A DNA stretch of 14,616 nt, from positions 1 through 14,616 of the forward strand of contig JAKBGL010000018.1 in the NCBI GenBank assembly GCA_021833085.1, written 5' to 3'. Below are positions 8,055-14,616 of the stretch, one piece after another. Below the pieces are notes generated by a model. That model saw only the letters and a list, made by a program, of their open reading frames with translations, had not been told where the DNA came from and ran no database searches. Source of the DNA: Actinomycetes bacterium. GTDB lineage: Bacteria > Actinomycetota > Acidimicrobiia > Acidimicrobiales > Acidimicrobiaceae. The number at the start of each line of letters is the position of its first letter. Positions within the stretch are counted from its first letter, which is position 1. The position numbers and the translations under genes are program-made.

Positions 8055-8069
8055 GTTGTAAAGTACAAC
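8055..8069. promoter_or_regulatory. Inverted repeat upstream of FAH-family gene
   Basis: GTTGTA-aag-TACAAC, a perfect 6-bp dyad with a 3-bp centre, 32 bp before the FAH start and inside the gap to the upstream gene. The position suits a repressor operator over a promoter, but there is no independent support. Confidence 0.35.
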
Positions 8070-8136
8070 ATACACATTGAATACGATGAGGAGCACCGAT
8101 GATGGGCCGAGAATGACAAATACTAGCTTTATGCTG

Positions 8137-8478
8137 CTATGAAGACAGTCCATCCTTTAGCTGAGACATCTCAATCGTATATGACAATTTGTGGTCTTCA
8201 CCACATTGTCCATGTCCTTGCGTGTGAAGGTGGGCCTTGATAATCCTAGAACACTCCGCGTTTAGGTATAAAACGAGCTCCGATTTCTCTTCGTCGATCG
8301 TGAAGTGAGAGTATTCGCTCCACAGATTACGAGGGAGGTTCCTTGGATTGAAGGGTTTCACATCTCTTGGCACTCTAAGGTAGAGTTTGCGTGCCTCGTC
8401 TATAACCCATTCACTGTTACAGGAGACGAGACGGATATATGAATCTAACTCCATCTCGGGTTTTGCGTTATTAGACAC
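8137..8478 (-). CDS. Conserved-looking unknown protein with His/Cys cluster (113 aa)
   Basis: I do not recognise the family. I prefer the GTG at 8478, which has GGAGG/AGGAG six to eight bases upstream; the alternative GTG at 8493 would lie within that Shine-Dalgarno. The product is hydrophilic and probably cytoplasmic, with predicted strand-like stretches (SYIRLVSC, ELVLYLNAE, KLSYTIEMS). The striking part is H83-x-H85-x3-H89-x2-C92-x3-H96, a cluster of five potential metal ligands. The region 'RVPRDVKPFNPRNLPRNLWSEYSHF' is Pro/Arg/Asn-rich. It lies between rsfS and the FAH-family gene on the same strand, 136 bp after rsfS and 113 bp before FAH. Both gaps hold dyads, so it may be its own transcription unit. 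A metal-binding role is inference only. Confidence 0.75.
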   Translation of the reverse strand: MSNNAKPEMELDSYIRLVSCNSEWVIDEARKLYLRVPRDVKPFNPRNLPRNLWSEYSHFTIDEEKSELVLYLNAECSRIIKAHLHTQGHGQCGEDHKLSYTIEMSQLKDGLSS

Positions 8479-8484
8479 CGTTGT

Positions 8485-8491
8485 CTCCTCC
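8485..8491 (-). promoter_or_regulatory. Shine-Dalgarno selecting GTG 8478
   Basis: GGAGGAG on the minus strand sits immediately after an upstream in-frame GTG (8493) and six to eight bases before GTG 8478. It therefore supports the downstream codon as the start. Confidence 0.55.
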
Positions 8492-8534
8492 ACGTTATCT
8501 ACCTTACCTTATCGGAACCGACTTGCCTTAGTCG

Positions 8535-8554
8535 TATATGACATAATTCATATA
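8535..8554. promoter_or_regulatory. AT-rich inverted repeat upstream of the 113-aa gene
   Basis: TATATGA-cataat-TCATATA, perfect 7-bp arms with a 6-bp spacer, 57-76 bp before GTG 8478 in the AT-rich spacer after rsfS. Size and position suit a repressor operator or promoter region. Confidence 0.35.
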
Positions 8555-8614
8555 TTTTTCATAATCGCAGTTGGAAGCCAATGCCACAACACCGGTTGAA
8601 AAAGCCAGACTCTA

Positions 8615-9100
8615 TCAACCGTTCCGTACGCCGATAAGAACCTTTGAATCAAACTCCTTGCGTTGTGCGTCAGACCAAAGTCGTTCTAACGCATAAAACG
8701 AGCGAGTCGACTCATCGAAGACGTTGACGAGGATCGAACCGTAGTCCAAAAGGACCCAGTTACCTTCTTTGAGTCCCTCACTCAAAGAAGGTCTCTTACC
8801 GCATAGCTCTCTAACATGTTCAAATATCGCCTCTGACACAGCTCTAACGTGGCGCTCACTATTTCCTGTACAGACGACCAAGTAATCAACTAGGGAGTGC
8901 TTACCTCGAAGGTCAAGAGCTAGAACATCGCGTGCACCTTTAACGAGTGCAGTTGACGACGATGTATAGATGACTTCTAGATCTTCTTCAACAACCTCTT
9001 CAAAGCTAATCGGACTATCCAAGGAAATCGCCTTTAGCGTATCTCCAACCGCTTTACTCTCCCAAGCTTTCGCATCGGAACCGTTGAACGAATCTATCAT
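8615..9100 (-). CDS. rsfS: Ribosomal silencing factor RsfS (Iojap family)
   Basis: RsfS binds ribosomal protein uL14 on the large subunit and blocks subunit joining when nutrients are short. The family core runs from about residue 50 to 150: 'ALDLRGKHSLVDYLVVCTGNSERHVRAV' is the diagnostic stretch, followed by 'EGNWVLLDYGSILVNVFDESTRSFYALERLW'. The protein is 161 aa, against about 105-130 for most members, because of an acidic N-terminal extension of ~48 residues. ATG 9100 has GGAGG three bases upstream, a little close but strong, and no better start lies downstream. It follows nadD by 93 bp on the same strand, a classic bacterial pairing. Confidence 0.94.
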   Translation of the reverse strand: MIDSFNGSDAKAWESKAVGDTLKAISLDSPISFEEVVEEDLEVIYTSSSTALVKGARDVLALDLRGKHSLVDYLVVCTGNSERHVRAVSEAIFEHVRELCGKRPSLSEGLKEGNWVLLDYGSILVNVFDESTRSFYALERLWSDAQRKEFDSKVLIGVRNG

Positions 9101-9193
9101 CTTCCTCCCACTACCACCTTAGCACTTCTTATGGCCTCGCTCGTCTTTACATAGCCAATGTCGATCCCTACACTCTCTGTGATTTAGTTTTAT

Positions 9194-9772
9194 CTACATA
9201 AAAAGACCGTGCTCTTCAATGAACTTGATAGCAAACTCTGGAAGCAAGAAACTGAGTGGACGGCCATCTTTGACTCGCAGTCTTAGGTCGGTAGAGGATA
9301 TATCTAAAGACGGAATCTCAACGCTTTGCCACGTGTCCCACCCCAAGATACTCTTTGGTATCTCAAATCCGGGTCGAGTTACAACTATCAGACTGCTCAG
9401 TTTTGACAGTTCATCACCCCGTTCCCAGGTATGCATCTCCAGCGCTGCATCTGCGCCAACTACCAAAAAGAGGTCGTCCCCTGGGTACATCTCTCGGTAG
9501 TGAGCCAAGGTGTCATACGTATATGATCTACCTCCACGTCTAATCTCTACGTCCGAGGCGACATAGCCCTCCATATTCGAGACCGCTTGACGAACAAGAT
9601 CAAAGCGAGTCTGTGCCGGGGTTAAGTATCGTGCGTTCTCCTTTTGCCACGGCACGTTGGCAACTACCAAGTGAATCTCGTCAAGAGCTCCGCTAAATTT
9701 AGCATTTACCGCCGCTACTAGATGGCCGATATGTATTGGGTCGAAGGTACCGCCAAAGATACCTATGTTCAT
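9194..9772 (-). CDS. nadD: Nicotinate-nucleotide adenylyltransferase
   Basis: NadD joins ATP and nicotinate mononucleotide to give deamido-NAD, the penultimate step of NAD synthesis. The 192-aa length is normal. The N-terminal nucleotidyltransferase motif 'GIFGGTFDPIHIGHL' (residues 4-18) contains the GGTFDPxHxGH signature, and the C-terminal 'DISSTDLR' is the conserved ISSTxxR triphosphate-binding motif. 'VVGADAALEMHTWERGDEL' matches the substrate-binding middle of the family. The ATG at 9772 lies only 2 nt after the stop of the upstream oxidoreductase gene, so the two are surely co-transcribed and possibly translationally coupled. rsfS follows. Confidence 0.96.
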   Translation of the reverse strand: MNIGIFGGTFDPIHIGHLVAAVNAKFSGALDEIHLVVANVPWQKENARYLTPAQTRFDLVRQAVSNMEGYVASDVEIRRGGRSYTYDTLAHYREMYPGDDLFLVVGADAALEMHTWERGDELSKLSSLIVVTRPGFEIPKSILGWDTWQSVEIPSLDISSTDLRLRVKDGRPLSFLLPEFAIKFIEEHGLFM

Positions 9773-9774
9773 CC

Positions 9775-10731
9775 CTACTTTCCCCCAAGAGCCGCTACCA
9801 CGGGGGCAAAACTATCGACATCGTTCTCATGGATGCTCCAGTAGCTAAAGCCAAATCGCTCACGTCGCACCTGAAGCTGTTCAACTACGCTTTCAACGTT
9901 ACCAACAAGCACTGGGGGCATCTTATATGCCTCCAGTGCTTCCACTCCAAGCTGTGCCGAGATCTCTTTCACAACCTTGTTATGGTCGTCACCTACATAG
10001 ACAAATGCGCTTCGACAGTGTAGTTCAACCTTGCGCTCAAACTCGTCTAACTTAGCCTTCACTAGCGAGACCTTTTCTTGATAACTCTCCTCGTATAACT
10101 CGCCTAACGTCTCTTTAGCGTTTTCCCCCCAACGCAGAGACGGATTGATACTTACGACATCAGCGAAACGAGCAGCCAGAGCAAGAACTCGTGGACCACC
10201 TCCACCTACTAAAATCTTAGGTACAATATCGGGTGTCATCGATGGATAGAGCTGAAACTCTGAGGCCTCATAGTATGAACCTGAATAGCTAAAGCGGGAC
10301 TGCAAGAAACTCGTCTTAATCAACTCAAGAGACTCCTTGAGGCGTGATATCCTCACTCGAGAGGGATCCATTGCGATACCGAGTTGACTGTAGTCACTTT
10401 CTTGCCACCCGGCTCCAATACCAAGTTCAAAACGTCCTTTTGACAAAAGAGCCAACGTTGCTGCCTCTCGAGCTAGCAGCAAGGGGTTTCGGAGATCGTT
10501 AGAGACAACCATCGTACCTATAGTGAGATCGGTCTTTGCAGCTAGATAGCCAAGGGAAGAAAGTGGCGCAAAGGAGTTATCTACATGATCTGGAAGTGTA
10601 ACCGTACCGAAGCCGAGTCGTTCCAGTTTCGAAACAACCCCTTCCCAATCATCGACGGAATTAGCTGACTTCAGTTGCACTCCAAAACGAAATGGATACA
10701 TTGGCAAAATAGTAGATGATCTTGCGTACAT
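9775..10731 (-). CDS. LLM-class F420-dependent oxidoreductase (MSMEG_2516-like)
   Basis: This 318-aa luciferase-like TIM-barrel protein closely matches the pattern of the actinobacterial F420 LLM subfamily typified by MSMEG_2516 (TIGR03621, by recall). Features are 'PFRFGVQ' at the start, 'LGFGTVTLPDHV', 'TIGTMVVSNDLRNPLLLAREAATLALLSKGRFELGIGAGW' and 'DYSQLGIAMDPSRVRISRLKE'. Such enzymes use reduced F420 (less often FMN) for hydride transfer; the substrate is unknown. The first ATG is 10731, but the family usually begins just before PFRFGVQ, which would suit ATG 10701. Neither has a clear Shine-Dalgarno. The stop is 2 nt before nadD, and the gene is divergent from DAHP synthase. Confidence 0.92.
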   Translation of the reverse strand: MYARSSTILPMYPFRFGVQLKSANSVDDWEGVVSKLERLGFGTVTLPDHVDNSFAPLSSLGYLAAKTDLTIGTMVVSNDLRNPLLLAREAATLALLSKGRFELGIGAGWQESDYSQLGIAMDPSRVRISRLKESLELIKTSFLQSRFSYSGSYYEASEFQLYPSMTPDIVPKILVGGGGPRVLALAARFADVVSINPSLRWGENAKETLGELYEESYQEKVSLVKAKLDEFERKVELHCRSAFVYVGDDHNKVVKEISAQLGVEALEAYKMPPVLVGNVESVVEQLQVRRERFGFSYWSIHENDVDSFAPVVAALGGK

Positions 10732-10752
10732 TAGTACCGTTCAGATATCGAT

Positions 10753-10780
10753 TCTTACATGAGGTTAGTAACATGTAAGA
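10753..10780. promoter_or_regulatory. Nested inverted repeat between the divergent LLM oxidoreductase and DAHP synthase genes
   Basis: TCTTACATG (10753-10761) and CATGTAAGA (10772-10780) are perfect 9-bp inverted arms. A smaller dyad GTTA-G-TAAC (10764-10772) is nested between them. It lies 22 bp upstream of the first LLM ATG and 78 bp before DAHP synthase, where an operator could affect either gene. The regulator is unknown. Confidence 0.45.
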
Positions 10781-10857
10781 TGGAAACGTGTGACCAAAGC
10801 GCACAGTTGCGAGGGTAGACGTGAACGCAATACGATTAGAGAAAATTCGGATAAGAG

Positions 10858-12207
10858 ATGAGAGAGAGCTATATGGGCTGGACACCGTGGGACTGGAAAG
10901 AACTCAACGTTGCACAACAGCCTGAGTGGCCAGATCTAAACCAGCTTGAACTCGTTGAGAAAGAACTCTCTACATACGCTCCGTTAGTTTATCCCACTGA
11001 GATAGAGACTCTAAAAGATGCGTTAGCCAAAGCCACGAAGGGGGAGGCCTTTCTTCTTCAAGCAGGGGACTGTGCAGAATCGTTCAACGATCACTCTGCC
11101 CAAAACGTACGCGATCGACTAAAGGTTATCCTCCAAATGGCCGTAGTACTAACGTACTCTTCTGGAGTGTCGGTGATTAAAGTCGGACGCATGGCTGGAC
11201 AGTACGCCAAACCACGGTCCTCTCCTACGGAAACGTATCAAGGGGTCGAACTCCCATCATTTCGCGGTCATATAGTTCACTCCGATGAACCAGATCTAGG
11301 AAAACGTACACCTGATCCAAAAAGACTTCTTAGAGCGTACCAACAGTCGTTATCGACGATCAATATCTTGAAATCGCTGACGACCGGGGGTTTCGCAGAC
11401 CTCTCCCAGGTTCACACTTGGAATCAAGAGTTCGTCGCCTCCTCTTCAGAGGGAGAACGTTATGACGCAATCGCCACAGAGATCACAAGGGCGCTCAACT
11501 TCATGGAAGCTTGCGGAATCAATCTCGAAAAAGAGGTCGCGCTAAAACAGGTCCAGTTCTGGACCTCACATGAGGCTCTCCTTCTGGGATATGAGACGGC
11601 ACTTACGCGTATAGACCCTAAAAGCAAAAGATACTACGATCTGTCTGCGCACATGATTTGGATTGGCGAAAGAACTCGAGATCTAAACGGTGCCCACGTA
11701 CGCTTTGCCTCAGGTATATCAAATCCCATAGGTCTAAAGGTCGGACCCAAGATGTCGGTCGAGGAGTTAGACGAGCTGTGCAAGGTGCTAAATCCAGAGA
11801 ATATCCCGGGCCGACTAACCCTAATTACTCGGATGGGCGCAGAGACCCTAAGGTCTCGTCTTCCTACGCTCATCGAACAGGTTCAAAGAAGTAGACATAA
11901 CGTACTATGGACCTGCGATCCAATGCATGGAAACACCTTCACCTCTACGCAAGGTCTAAAAACCAGACGTTTTGATGATGTCATTGGCGAAATTAGAGCC
12001 TTCTTCGAAATTCATCGAGAGATCGGTACTTGGCCAGGCGGCATTCACATAGAACTCACCGGAGATGACGTCACCGAATGTCTTGGAGGATCGCTAGAGG
12101 TGTTCGAGAATGAACTTGACACACAGTACAACACGATCTGCGATCCGCGCTTAAACGCCAGGCAGTCACTAGATTTAGCCTATCATGTAGCAGAAATGCT
12201 ATTTTAG
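10858..12207 (+). CDS. aroG: 3-deoxy-7-phosphoheptulonate synthase, class II
   Basis: This enzyme condenses phosphoenolpyruvate with erythrose 4-phosphate, the first step of the shikimate pathway to aromatic amino acids. The 449-aa length and sequence are class II (plant/actinobacterial type). Visible signatures: 'GEAFLLQAGDCAESF' with metal ligand Cys72; 'KVGRMAGQYAKPRS'; 'WTCDPMHGNT' with His357; 'HIELTGDDVTECLGG' with Glu399; 'ICDPRLNARQSL' with Asp429. The His-Glu-Asp spacing (42, 30) equals that of the M. tuberculosis enzyme. The N-terminus is slightly shorter than in that enzyme, so allosteric behaviour may differ. Either ATG 10858 or ATG 10873 ('MGWTPWDWKE', preceded by GAGAGAG) could be the start, and homology slightly favours the latter. 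No clear terminator follows. Confidence 0.96.
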   Translation: MRESYMGWTPWDWKELNVAQQPEWPDLNQLELVEKELSTYAPLVYPTEIETLKDALAKATKGEAFLLQAGDCAESFNDHSAQNVRDRLKVILQMAVVLTYSSGVSVIKVGRMAGQYAKPRSSPTETYQGVELPSFRGHIVHSDEPDLGKRTPDPKRLLRAYQQSLSTINILKSLTTGGFADLSQVHTWNQEFVASSSEGERYDAIATEITRALNFMEACGINLEKEVALKQVQFWTSHEALLLGYETALTRIDPKSKRYYDLSAHMIWIGERTRDLNGAHVRFASGISNPIGLKVGPKMSVEELDELCKVLNPENIPGRLTLITRMGAETLRSRLPTLIEQVQRSRHNVLWTCDPMHGNTFTSTQGLKTRRFDDVIGEIRAFFEIHREIGTWPGGIHIELTGDDVTECLGGSLEVFENELDTQYNTICDPRLNARQSLDLAYHVAEMLF

Positions 12208-12323
12208 CGCTTGTAAAGACACTCCCTGTGAATATATTGTTATTGATCTGTTAGAGATTAACGGTCTTTCTTTTCAGAATTGACCAAAACGTGCCGACTT
12301 AAGGTGTGCAATTCAATCAACAC

Positions 12324-12329
12324 AAGGAG
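12324..12329 (+). promoter_or_regulatory. Shine-Dalgarno of the repeat/GH25-like protein
   Basis: AAGGAG eight bases before GTG 12338, supporting this codon as the start. The start is followed at once by a plausible signal sequence. Confidence 0.65.
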
Positions 12330-12337
12330 AGCCGCTA

Positions 12338-13903
12338 GTGGTAAGAAAGATCGCTTCCATACTAACCGTACCCGTGCCTATACTTTCACTACTTCTCTCC
12401 CTTGCACTCATCGCCGGGGCCTTTGTCTTAGCTCCAAAAAACCCAACATCAAGTAGTACTAGACCGCTTCAAGGAGCCAAGCTGGCTAACTCTTCAGGCG
12501 TCCCAGGGTACCTAGAGGTTGGAGCTGATGGATCGATCTACTCCTTCTCAACACCTAATCTTGGTGGGATGGGAGGTCACCCACTGAACAAACCCATCGT
12601 CGGTATGGCCTCAATGCCCAATGGGTTAGGGTACTGGGAGGTAGCTTCTGACGGGGGTATATTTACCTTTGGACAAGCGCAATTTTTTGGTTCCATGGGA
12701 GGCCACCCACTGAACAAACCCATCGTCGGTATGGCTTACGACCCTGCGACTGGCGGGTACTGGGAGGTAGCTTCTGACGGGGGAATCTTCTCTTTCAACG
12801 CTCCATTTTATGGTTCCATGGGAGGCAAACCGTTGAACCAACCCATCGTCGGAATGGCAGCTACTCCAGACGGCAAGGGGTACTGGCTGGTAGCTTCTGA
12901 CGGCGGTATATTTACCTTTGGTGACGCTGGGTTCTACGGGTCAATGGGAGGCCACCCACTGAACAAACCCGTGGTCGGAATGGCAGCTACTCCAAACGGA
13001 TTAGGTTACTGGGAGGTAGCTTCTGACGGCGGTATATTTACCTTTGGTGACGCTGGGTTCTACGGGTCAATGGGGGGACATCCACTGAACAAACCCATCG
13101 TCGGAATGGCAGCTACTCCAAGCGGATTAGGTTACTGGGAGGTAGCTTCTGACGGCGGTATATTTACCTTTGGAAACGCTGGCTTCTCCGGGTCCATGGG
13201 AGGGCAGTCTATTCCAGCTCCCGTTGTCGCAATAGCGACAACCGAGGTAACCTCACTCGTTGCCCCTGGCGCCACCGGACATGACATCTCAAACTGGCAG
13301 TGCGGTGGATTTCCGCCTCAAGCACCCCTTTACGTCGTTGAGATCAGTGGTTGGCCATACGCGCAGACAACACCCACTTCGTGTCTACAAAGTGAGGTCG
13401 CATGGGGAGGTCCACAGACTCAGTTCTACATGTTTATGGGAGACAACACGCCAATCCCACCCGGAGCGCCAACTCCGCCTCCTTGTCCCGCTGGACTAAG
13501 TCAAGGCGACTGCGCGGGATGGCAAGATGGTTACAGTCAAGCCGCGTACGCTTACGGTATCTCACAAAATGTTGGAGTTCACTCATCTGTATGGTGGCTA
13601 GACGTTGAGACCTCTGCTAATAGTTGGAGCTCTTCTCAGAGTCAAAACTACCAGGCCATTCTTGGAGCAATCGCCGCTCTGAAGTCAGATGGTGCGCTCG
13701 TTGGAGTATATTCGACTTACTTACAGTGGCCAGAGATTGCAGGAGCGTCGGCCGCGCTTCCCTCGGGCACTCCTATTTGGGTAGCAGACTGGAATACTAG
13801 CAATCCTGCTGCCGCCTGCTCACAAGCGACACCCTTTGGGGGTGGATTTTTAACCCAGGTCCAAACGCTCCCAACAAACTTTGATAACGACGTATCTTGC
13901 TAA
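12338..13903 (+). CDS. Exported protein: six tandem ~41-aa repeats fused to a GH25-like domain
   Basis: 521 aa. Residues 1-35 are a basic start plus a long hydrophobic segment (signal peptide or N-terminal anchor). A Ser/Thr linker leads to six repeats of 41-42 residues starting near residues 57, 98, 140, 181, 223 and 265. Their consensus is GYWEVASDGGIFTFGDAGF then YGSMGGHPLNKPIVGMA, a pattern likely to form a beta-propeller or solenoid. I associate these repeats with secreted proteins of Acidimicrobiia. Residues ~312-521 resemble a GH25-type lysozyme fold: opening D316-I-S, then 'WWLDVET' with D422-x-E424 in the catalytic DxE position, 'VGVYSTYLQW' and 'GTPIWVADW'. Six cysteines lie in this domain and could form disulfides. 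The likely site is the cell surface. Cell-wall hydrolysis or glycan binding is an inference, and a non-catalytic role is possible. Confidence 0.85.
   Translation: MVRKIASILTVPVPILSLLLSLALIAGAFVLAPKNPTSSSTRPLQGAKLANSSGVPGYLEVGADGSIYSFSTPNLGGMGGHPLNKPIVGMASMPNGLGYWEVASDGGIFTFGQAQFFGSMGGHPLNKPIVGMAYDPATGGYWEVASDGGIFSFNAPFYGSMGGKPLNQPIVGMAATPDGKGYWLVASDGGIFTFGDAGFYGSMGGHPLNKPVVGMAATPNGLGYWEVASDGGIFTFGDAGFYGSMGGHPLNKPIVGMAATPSGLGYWEVASDGGIFTFGNAGFSGSMGGQSIPAPVVAIATTEVTSLVAPGATGHDISNWQCGGFPPQAPLYVVEISGWPYAQTTPTSCLQSEVAWGGPQTQFYMFMGDNTPIPPGAPTPPPCPAGLSQGDCAGWQDGYSQAAYAYGISQNVGVHSSVWWLDVETSANSWSSSQSQNYQAILGAIAALKSDGALVGVYSTYLQWPEIAGASAALPSGTPIWVADWNTSNPAAACSQATPFGGGFLTQVQTLPTNFDNDVSC
12506..13240 (+). 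repeat. Six in-frame tandem repeats (123-126 bp units)
   Basis: Units start near 12506, 12629, 12755, 12878, 13004 and 13130. Units 4, 5 and 6 share long identical DNA stretches, including about 60 identical bases between units 4 and 5 starting at the 'gtagcttctgacggc' segment. The end units are more diverged. Confidence 0.9.
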
Positions 13904-14006
13904 TCACAGCTAGCTAGAAACATAGAAAAGACAGTAGTCATAGTTTCGTGTAGCTATCTATAGAAGACTTCTGAGCGACCATCAATACCGCTGGTATCTC
14001 TCAAGA

Positions 14007-14030
14007 TCCAATGTGCGATCACGCATTGGA
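14007..14030. terminator. Hairpin between convergent genes, probable bidirectional terminator
   Basis: tccaatg-t-gcg pairs with cgc-cattgga around an ATCA loop: a 10-bp stem with a single bulged T. It lies 9 bp past the stop of the minus-strand phosphatase gene and about 100 bp past the stop of the plus-strand repeat protein. That is where a shared terminator is expected. There is no strong U-run on either side. A smaller hairpin (atacc/ggtat, 13985-13997) lies just before it. Confidence 0.5.
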
Positions 14031-14038
14031 CAACTTCT

Positions 14039-14616
14039 CTAGATCAAACGAGCAAGCGCAAAGCCCTTTAACGGAGAACCCTCAACGACAAGGGCCCTCC
14101 CTTCTCCAAACCAGACACCCATGTCTTTTGAAACTTGACCTTCTAAAAAGAGTCTGGTGAAACTCTCTACGACACCAAAGTGTGTCACCAGAGCCACATA
14201 GTTCGCAGAGTAATCCTTCTCTAGAAGTTCTACAAGGTAGCGAGTCCGCAGGTTCAGATCCTTTATCGACTCTCCACCGGAGGCGATAGGATGATCATCA
14301 TGAAGATAAGCTCCATATCCTCCAAGATCATCGAAGCTCAATGAATCGGTCACCCCTGGATGAACCTCACACAAAAGACATGTCGGAAAGCCTATAGGCG
14401 CCCCGAGAACGCCTCCCAAAATTAGAGCGCTCTGTCTCGAACGTCGCATCACTGAGCATAGAATAAAATCTGGCACGAGGGCAAGCCTTAGAAGTTTCTC
14501 TCCGACATCTCTTGCCTGTACCACGCCCTTAGGTGTAAGACCCATGCATCCCCGGTGTCCGCCAACAACCCTATAGTCACCCAACTGAGACTGCCCATGT
14601 CTAATTAGAGTAAGGC
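14039..14616 (-). CDS. Histidine phosphatase (phosphoglycerate mutase-like) family protein, 5' end outside window
   Basis: The frame is open to the right edge. Its translation there is 'LTLIRHGQSQLGDYRVVGG', which contains the catalytic RHG motif, so the TTG at 14584 is internal and the real start lies beyond the window. Further signatures are 'GLTPKGVVQARDVGEKL', 'SVMRRSRQSALIL' with the conserved Arg, a glutamate in 'CEVHPG' where the family's catalytic acid lies, and the second catalytic His in 'VALVTHFGVVESF'. Members dephosphorylate small phosphorylated metabolites or proteins by a phosphohistidine intermediate; the substrate is not predictable. The visible 192 residues are nearly full length, since the RHG motif is normally within the first ten residues. 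The gene is convergent with the repeat/GH25-like protein. Confidence 0.9.
   Translation of the reverse strand, partial: LTLIRHGQSQLGDYRVVGGHRGCMGLTPKGVVQARDVGEKLLRLALVPDFILCSVMRRSRQSALILGGVLGAPIGFPTCLLCEVHPGVTDSLSFDDLGGYGAYLHDDHPIASGGESIKDLNLRTRYLVELLEKDYSANYVALVTHFGVVESFTRLFLEGQVSKDMGVWFGEGRALVVEGSPLKGFALARLI

Noticed and set aside
8024..8119. 32-residue N-terminal extension of the FAH-family protein
   Set aside because: A strong Shine-Dalgarno sits right before ATG 8023, and the extension has no family-like sequence.
12208..12337. aaagac…gtcttt arms (12215-12220 and 12264-12269) as a DAHP synthase terminator
   Set aside because: Six-bp arms 43 nt apart are too weak to call despite the pyrimidine-rich stretch that follows.
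12506..13240. Regular repeats considered as a CRISPR array
   Set aside because: The units are contiguous, 123-126 bp, in frame and coding; there are no spacers.
14549..14584. TTG at 14584 as start of the histidine phosphatase
   Set aside because: The frame continues to the window edge and the upstream codons encode the catalytic RHG motif, so the start lies outside the window.

Overview
The window looks like chromosomal DNA from a moderate-GC actinobacterium, most probably of the class Acidimicrobiia (the acidophilic Acidithrix/Ferrithrix/Acidimicrobium group). This is an inference. It rests on the secreted protein built from 'GYWEVASDGGIFTFG'-type repeats, which I associate with that class, on an F420-type luciferase-like oxidoreductase, on a class II (actinobacterial/plant-type) DAHP synthase, and on roughly balanced base composition. 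I see no tRNA, rRNA, insertion sequence, phage gene or CRISPR array.

Layout. (1) 1-2132, plus strand: the C-terminal part of a DHA2-type MFS exporter cut by the window edge, a 20-bp perfect hairpin, then an EamA/DMT transporter. (2) 2089-4745, minus strand: a nitrogen-signalling pair, glnB (PII) followed by glnD (PII nucleotidyltransferase/removing enzyme). The 3' end of glnD overlaps the convergent transporter gene by 44 bp. (3) 4992-6194, minus: a cytochrome P450, divergent from a 64-codon gene of unknown function (6267-6461, plus). (4) 6462-7195: 734 bp with no convincing gene. (5) 7196-8478, minus: a fumarylacetoacetate hydrolase-family enzyme and a 113-aa unknown protein with a His/Cys cluster. 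(6) 8615-10731, minus: rsfS, nadD and an F420-type LLM oxidoreductase; the oxidoreductase and nadD are 2 nt apart. (7) 10858-12207, plus: class II DAHP synthase, divergent from the oxidoreductase across a 126-bp spacer with a nested inverted repeat. (8) 12338-13903, plus: an exported protein of six tandem ~41-residue repeats fused to a GH25-like domain. (9) 14039-14616, minus: a histidine-phosphatase gene cut by the right edge.

How they fit together. Most genes are housekeeping: nitrogen sensing (glnB/glnD), NAD synthesis (nadD), ribosome hibernation (rsfS) and entry to the shikimate pathway (DAHP synthase). Interspersed are catabolic or accessory enzymes (P450, FAH-family, LLM oxidoreductase), two transporters and a cell-surface protein. 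No multi-gene new system is evident.

Points most worth a second look: glnD seems to lack any conventional start codon at its true N-terminus and may start on an AUA overlapping the glnB stop; the repeat/GH25-like surface protein; the unexplained 734-bp gap; the His/Cys-cluster protein; and several clean inverted repeats in intergenic DNA.
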